Shown: positions 7,517 to 10,598 of the stretch, in pieces
How positions within the stretch are numbered: the first letter of the stretch is position 1
Layout of the letters: the number at the start of each line of letters is the position of its first letter
Source of the DNA: Gelria sp.
Lineage (GTDB): Bacteria > Bacillota > Syntrophomonadia > Syntrophomonadales > Syntrophomonadaceae
Assembly: GCA_012839665.1 (NCBI GenBank)
Contig: DUMX01000135.1
Location: 1 to 10,598 of the forward strand
DNA length: 10,598 nucleotides
Direction of reading: 5' to 3'
Program-made: the position numbers and the translations under genes
Notes under the pieces: model-generated
What the model saw: the letters and a program-made list of their open reading frames with translations, nothing else
Database searches by the model: none
Told to the model about the DNA's origin: nothing

Positions 7517-7544
7517 ATAATTCTTAATTCTTAACTCTCAATTC
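7517..7544. repeat. Four tandem heptamers (GAATTAA type) abutting the ahbB stop
   Basis: On the plus strand four 7-base units run in register: ATAATTC, TTAATTC, TTAACTC, TCAATTC. On the minus strand they read as variants of GAATTAA. The array ends one base before the ahbB stop codon and fills the start of the ahbB-hemL gap. Short AT-rich heptamer arrays of this kind are simple sequence repeats; no function is evident. Confidence 0.7.
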
Positions 7545-7545
7545 C

Positions 7546-8013
7546 CTACACGTATTCCATACTAACCTTTTTTAACTCGCGCACACTCTTGATAACAATA
7601 TAATCGCTTATCCCGGTTTGAGAGGATAGTTCTTTGAGCACGGTATTTATTTGTTCATCACCACGGGCATGAATCATCGAAAACAAATTATAGCCAAACT
7701 CCTCAGGTACATCACGCAGATAACAGTGACTTACCTCATCAAACCCCGCCATAATCATTCCTGCCCGATCAGCGTCCTCTACTGCAACCTGCCAGGCAAC
7801 CATGGCATTCACTCTAAAACCGGCATTATAATGCCGCAGTATGGCTGCAAAACGCCTTATTATACCTTGATCGTGTAAATCTCTGATACGCTCAACAATT
7901 TGCTCCTCACTCAGGTTAAGATGGTTAGCCAGGGAAGCAAAAGGATGGGACTCCACCGGAATATCGCCCTGAATAAATCTTATTATTTCTCTATCAATAT
8001 CGCTAATCTTCAT
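7546..8013 (-). CDS. ahbB: Siroheme decarboxylase, AhbB subunit
   Basis: With AhbA it removes two acetate carboxyls (C12 and C18) from siroheme to give 12,18-didecarboxysiroheme, in the siroheme-dependent heme route. It belongs to the AsnC/Lrp fold: a winged-helix region at about 1-60, then the ligand domain. The AhbB-type motif SHCYLRDVPEEFGYNLFSMIHA-like region lies at 95-116, and IIRRFAAILRH is at 51-61. The frame could start at a GTG at 8022, but the ATG at 8013 has GGTG 6 bases before it, so 155 residues are preferred. The gene then overlaps ahbA by 11 bases, suggesting coupled translation and a fixed subunit ratio. The closest alternatives are NirD/L/G/H of heme d1 synthesis; no nirS is in view. 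A transcription factor is unlikely given the pair and its neighbours. Confidence 0.9.
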   Translation of the reverse strand: MKISDIDREIIRFIQGDIPVESHPFASLANHLNLSEEQIVERIRDLHDQGIIRRFAAILRHYNAGFRVNAMVAWQVAVEDADRAGMIMAGFDEVSHCYLRDVPEEFGYNLFSMIHARGDEQINTVLKELSSQTGISDYIVIKSVRELKKVSMEYV

Positions 8014-8470
8014 TACTTTCACCCATATTCAAACTAACTCTTATTTTGTAGGTTTTTATGGCAGGCATAGTTAGAATCTTAATTCCGACAGTTTGTTCCA
8101 TATCTTTTATTATCTTTACAGCCTCGTCCTGGGAAAGAGCAGTTAATGTAAACCATATATTATAAAAATGATCGCGGACGTAATTATGAGTTACACCCTT
8201 TTGCGCATTAATAATAGCAGCTACTTTATCTATTTGTTCATTTTCAACCCGACAAGCACAAAGGGTAGAATAAAACCCTATTTGCCGTGAATCTATAATC
8301 GCACCTGTGCGGCGAATAAGACCCCTTTGTTTCATAATTTGGATACGAGTTAACACCTCGTCCTCACTAATATCAAGTTTCCTGGCTAAATCTAGATATG
8401 GCCTCGTAGTCAAGGGAAAATCATTTTGCATCAGATTTAAAAGTTGACGGTCTAAACTGTCCAGATTCAT
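8003..8470 (-). CDS. ahbA: Siroheme decarboxylase, AhbA subunit
   Basis: Partner of AhbB in siroheme decarboxylation. The 155 residues show the AsnC/Lrp fold, with a winged-helix part at about 1-60 and RRTGAIIDSRQIGFYSTLC at 53-71. The AhbA-type motif GVTHNYVRDHFYNIWFTLTA is at 92-111 and corresponds to the HCYLR/GYNLFSMIH region of AhbB. ATG at 8470 overlaps the stop of the radical SAM gene by four bases (ATGA), with AGGGGG about 11 bases upstream. Separate ahbA and ahbB genes, rather than a fused nirDL, agree with a heme rather than heme d1 assignment, though this is not proof. Confidence 0.9.
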   Translation of the reverse strand: MNLDSLDRQLLNLMQNDFPLTTRPYLDLARKLDISEDEVLTRIQIMKQRGLIRRTGAIIDSRQIGFYSTLCACRVENEQIDKVAAIINAQKGVTHNYVRDHFYNIWFTLTALSQDEAVKIIKDMEQTVGIKILTMPAIKTYKIRVSLNMGESNED

Positions 8471-9468
8471 GATTCTTCATACCCCCTGGGTCGATACAAA
8501 CACCATTCATCTTCGGCCATGTAATCACCGCCGCTGTAATAGTAGGCTCGTGCCCGGCATCCCCCGCACAGTTCTTTATAATCGCAAATACCACATTTAC
8601 CCTTGTAGTCTGTAGAACGTAATTCCTGCAACATAGCATTTTCATGCCATATTTCATCAAAAGCTTGTTCTTTCACATTACCCAAACGGATGTCCATATA
8701 GGCACAGGGTTGTACATCCCCCCGGGGGCTGATTATGCAATAACTGATTCCTGCCAAACAACCCCGGCTGAAACGAACGGGAATCCCTTTCTTATCGGCC
8801 ACCCGCATAAATTGGGGTGCACAGGTAGGCTTTATCTCAATTTTTACTTGCTTTTGTTTCTCCATTACGCGGGCTATGGTTTTTTCGTATTCCGCCACCC
8901 GCAGTGCTTCTTCTTCTATATTAACAGCTCGCCCGGTTGGTACCAGGAAAAATATATGATGGCCCATTGCACCTATTTGTACAGCAAAATCAGTAATGCT
9001 TTCCAGTTCTTCGACATTCCAGTCCATTACGGTAGTATGCACCTGAAATGGTAGACCAACTGCTTTAAGATTCTCCATACCTGCAAGAGTAAGCTCAAAG
9101 GCCTGGTCCAGTTTACGAAAAGTATTGTTCTTCTTAGCATCCAGGCTATCTAAACTAACCCCGGCCGCCATAAATCCAGCTTCTTTTAATGCACCAGCCA
9201 CCTCCGGGGTAATCAGAGAACCATTAGTACCCAGTACCGGCCTTAAACCTTGTTTGGTAGCATAAACGCCCAGTTCATAAATATCCGGGCGCATAAGGGG
9301 TTCTCCCCCACTGAAAATCATAATGCGAAACCCGGCTTTTTTAATCTCCCGAATAAGCTTTTTAGCCTGGTCAGTATCCAGTTCATCCTCCAGGCGTGCA
9401 CCCGCCTCCCGGTAACAATGGTCACAAAACATATTACACTGATTAGTTGTGTTCCATGATACCAACAT
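8467..9468 (-). CDS. nirJ2: Radical SAM tetrapyrrole-modifying enzyme, NirJ2 type (AhbC/AhbD/NirJ family)
   Basis: Radical SAM protein of 333 residues. The CX3CX2C cluster motif is at C11, C15, C18 (TTNQCNMFCDHCYREAG), and SGGEP is at 53-57. A SPASM/twitch-like C-terminus carries C216, C237, C244, C255, C292, C295, C301, C304 and C323, enough for one or two auxiliary 4Fe-4S clusters. It lacks the longer N-terminus of AhbC and NirJ1, since the cluster motif begins almost at once; this resembles the NirJ2 class of Firmicutes. Between hemB and ahbAB it should act on a siroheme-derived porphyrin: removal of propionates, or oxidative decarboxylation of propionates to vinyls as AhbD does. Which step it takes cannot be settled here. 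GAGGAG lies 9 bases before the ATG; the hemB stop is 2 bases upstream. Confidence 0.88.
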   Translation of the reverse strand: MLVSWNTTNQCNMFCDHCYREAGARLEDELDTDQAKKLIREIKKAGFRIMIFSGGEPLMRPDIYELGVYATKQGLRPVLGTNGSLITPEVAGALKEAGFMAAGVSLDSLDAKKNNTFRKLDQAFELTLAGMENLKAVGLPFQVHTTVMDWNVEELESITDFAVQIGAMGHHIFFLVPTGRAVNIEEEALRVAEYEKTIARVMEKQKQVKIEIKPTCAPQFMRVADKKGIPVRFSRGCLAGISYCIISPRGDVQPCAYMDIRLGNVKEQAFDEIWHENAMLQELRSTDYKGKCGICDYKELCGGCRARAYYYSGGDYMAEDEWCLYRPRGYEES

Positions 9469-9470
9469 AC

Positions 9471-10451
9471 TTATCGACTCCTCAATAACCGGGCCAAGTC
9501 CTTGGCGAAATAGGTTATAATCATTTCTGCTCCAGCCCGTTTAATAGAAATAAGCGATTCAACCATTACCCGATCCTCATCTAACCAACCCTGTAACGCT
9601 GCCGCCTTAATCATAGAATATTCACCACTTACGTTATAAGCTGCGGTAGGATAGGCAAACTTCTCCTTAACTGCTCGGATTACATCCAGGTAAGGTAGAG
9701 CCGGTTTAACCATAACTATATCTGCACCTTCTTCTATATCTAGAGCCACTTCCCTTAAAGCCTCGTTAATATTGGACGGATCCATTTGGTAAGTTTTACG
9801 GTCCCCAAATTGAGGAGCTGAGTCTGCCGCATCACGAAAAGGCCCATAAAAACTGGAACAATACTTGGCTGAATAAGCCATTATAGGTAAATTATTAAAG
9901 CCATTATCATCCAAGCTTTTTCTTATAAAACCAATCCTGCCATCCATCATATCAGATGGTGCCACCATATCACAGCCGGCTTCAGCATGGGATAAAGCCT
10001 CCTGAGCCAAAAGTTCCAAAGTAGCATCATTATTTACATAGCCATCCCTTTCCACTACTCCACAGTGTCCATGATCGGTATACTCGCATAAGCAAACATC
10101 AGTAATAACCGTAATATCTGGATATTTATCCTTGATTAGCTTAATGCTGTTCTGTATTACCCCGTCAGCCTGATATGCCGAACTTCCCAACGCATCCTTG
10201 TGTTCCGGAATCCCAAAAAGGAGGACTGCCGGTATATTTAATGCTTTTACTTCTTCTAATTCTTCCGCGAGGCGGTCCAGGGAGAATTGATAAATGCCTG
10301 GCATAGATGGTATAGGCACCCTTTTATCACTACCATAAACTACAAAAAGGGGATAGATGATACCTTTTAGAGACAACTCCGTTTCTCTGACCATACTGCG
10401 TATACTTTCATTAACCCTCAAGCGCCTCATCCGCTGTACCGGAAAACCCAC
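9471..10451 (-). CDS. hemB: Porphobilinogen synthase (delta-aminolevulinic acid dehydratase)
   Basis: Joins two 5-aminolevulinate molecules into porphobilinogen; cytosolic, usually an octamer. Full length at 326 residues. The zinc-type active site is present: C120, C122 and C130 in DVCLCEYTDHGHCG. The two Schiff-base lysines are K196 (AYSAKYCSSFYGPFR) and K249 (MVKPALPYLDVIR). The start chosen is GTG at 10451, preceded by AGAAGGG with 9 bases of spacing; its N-terminus (GFPVQRMRRLR) fits the family. An ATG seven codons later is possible. It is the first gene of the heme set in view, with the nirJ2-type gene 2 bases after its stop. Remaining early genes (hemA, hemC, siroheme genes) are expected upstream or elsewhere. 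Confidence 0.97.
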   Translation of the reverse strand: MGFPVQRMRRLRVNESIRSMVRETELSLKGIIYPLFVVYGSDKRVPIPSMPGIYQFSLDRLAEELEEVKALNIPAVLLFGIPEHKDALGSSAYQADGVIQNSIKLIKDKYPDITVITDVCLCEYTDHGHCGVVERDGYVNNDATLELLAQEALSHAEAGCDMVAPSDMMDGRIGFIRKSLDDNGFNNLPIMAYSAKYCSSFYGPFRDAADSAPQFGDRKTYQMDPSNINEALREVALDIEEGADIVMVKPALPYLDVIRAVKEKFAYPTAAYNVSGEYSMIKAAALQGWLDEDRVMVESLISIKRAGAEMIITYFAKDLARLLRSR

Positions 10452-10551
10452 GCCACTTATCCCTTCTTTCTTCTACTGCAAAAAACCAGCCCACGCAACC
10501 ACCCATGAAAATAGCTGCAACCGGTATTACGACAACATGACGGAACGGCAC
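10411..10551 (-). CDS. Doubtful 46-residue ORF with one predicted membrane helix
   Basis: I do not recognise this ORF. It would start at a GTG (10551) with AGGG about 11 bases upstream and end at a TAA inside hemB. It overlaps the hemB start by 41 bases in another frame. The product would hold a hydrophobic stretch (VVVIPVAAIFMGGC, about residues 6-19, continuing to FFAV), then a charged tail (EERRDKWRG). The protein-like layout is suggestive. The large overlap, weak start signal and the hairpin over its start argue against it. Confidence 0.2.
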   Translation of the reverse strand: MPFRHVVVIPVAAIFMGGCVGWFFAVEERRDKWRGFSGTADEALEG

Positions 10552-10563
10552 AGGGGCCGTTCC
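10542..10563. repeat. GC-rich 8-bp inverted repeat upstream of hemB
   Basis: GGAACGGC (10542-10549) and GCCGTTCC (10556-10563) form a perfect stem around a 6-base loop, about 90 bases before the hemB start. There is no T-run on either side, so it is not a typical intrinsic terminator. It could be the end of an upstream transcript, an attenuator, or a copy of a dispersed palindromic repeat. The window gives no second copy to compare. Confidence 0.7.
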
Positions 10564-10598
10564 CTACACTTCCTACCGAAAGCTGCTGTGTGCCCATA

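Noticed and set aside
7546..8470. The two AsnC/Lrp-like genes as transcription regulators
   Set aside because: They are an overlapping pair next to hemB, hemL and a NirJ-type gene, and carry the AhbA and AhbB motifs (THNYVRDHFYNIWFTL and SHCYLR...GYNLFSMIH). Siroheme decarboxylase fits better.
7546..9468. Heme d1 (denitrification) cluster
   Set aside because: NirJ and NirD/L names suggest it, but no nirS, nirF, nirE or nirN is in view, and the subunits look like AhbA/AhbB. A heme role fits the anaerobic context.
10456..10597. 46-codon frame ending just before hemB
   Set aside because: It gives a cysteine-rich, basic product without any family likeness, and no ribosome site is visible before its ATG at the window edge.
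1..10598. Plus-strand open frames over the whole window
   Set aside because: All lie opposite well-identified minus-strand genes, have no family likeness and lack good ribosome sites.

Overview
This window looks like a chromosomal segment of a low-to-mid G+C, anaerobic, heme-making Firmicute. The closest fit I can name is a syntrophic fatty-acid oxidiser of the Syntrophomonas type. The reason is the set etfB, etfA and a 711-residue membrane iron-sulfur oxidoreductase next to a thiolase; from memory, the same etfBA plus FeS-oxidoreductase order is known from Syntrophomonas wolfei. The species is an inference. Every supported gene lies on the minus strand, so transcription runs from high to low coordinates. 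No RNA gene, CRISPR array, insertion sequence or phage gene was seen, and no gene-free stretch exceeds 300 bases.

Region 1 (about 5120 down to 1) is an energy module. In transcription order it holds etfB, etfA, the membrane oxidoreductase (ETF:(methyl)menaquinone oxidoreductase, EMO type), a clear intrinsic terminator, and the first 318 codons of a thiolase that leaves the window. The expected flow is acyl-CoA dehydrogenase, then EtfAB, then the membrane iron-sulfur/heme b protein, then menaquinone, with the thiolase closing beta-oxidation. A perfect 15-bp hairpin separates etfA from the oxidoreductase gene.

Region 2 (5121-5381) is the main regulatory gap. It holds a sigma-54-like -24/-12 element, a weaker sigma-A-like promoter and a Rex-like operator, all candidates for controlling etfB. 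There is no obvious terminator for the operon that precedes it.

Region 3 (about 10451 down to 5382) is a tight heme-biosynthesis operon: hemB, a radical SAM gene of the nirJ2 type, ahbA, ahbB, hemL and cheR. Gaps are short or negative, except for a 90-bp gap before hemL that holds a small hairpin and four tandem heptamers. The ahbA/ahbB pair (siroheme decarboxylase subunits) marks the siroheme-dependent route to heme. cheR, a chemotaxis methyltransferase gene, is an unexpected last member.

The two halves may be linked in function, since the oxidoreductase has an NarI-like membrane domain expected to bind heme b. Several starts are not ATG: hemL and cheR use TTG, hemB uses GTG, and etfB may use TTG. 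The last 147 bases hold a hairpin and a doubtful 46-codon ORF with one predicted membrane helix. I found no clearly new system; the best leads are the heme/EMO linkage, the unclear role of the NirJ2-type enzyme, the intercistronic hairpin, and the control elements before etfB.
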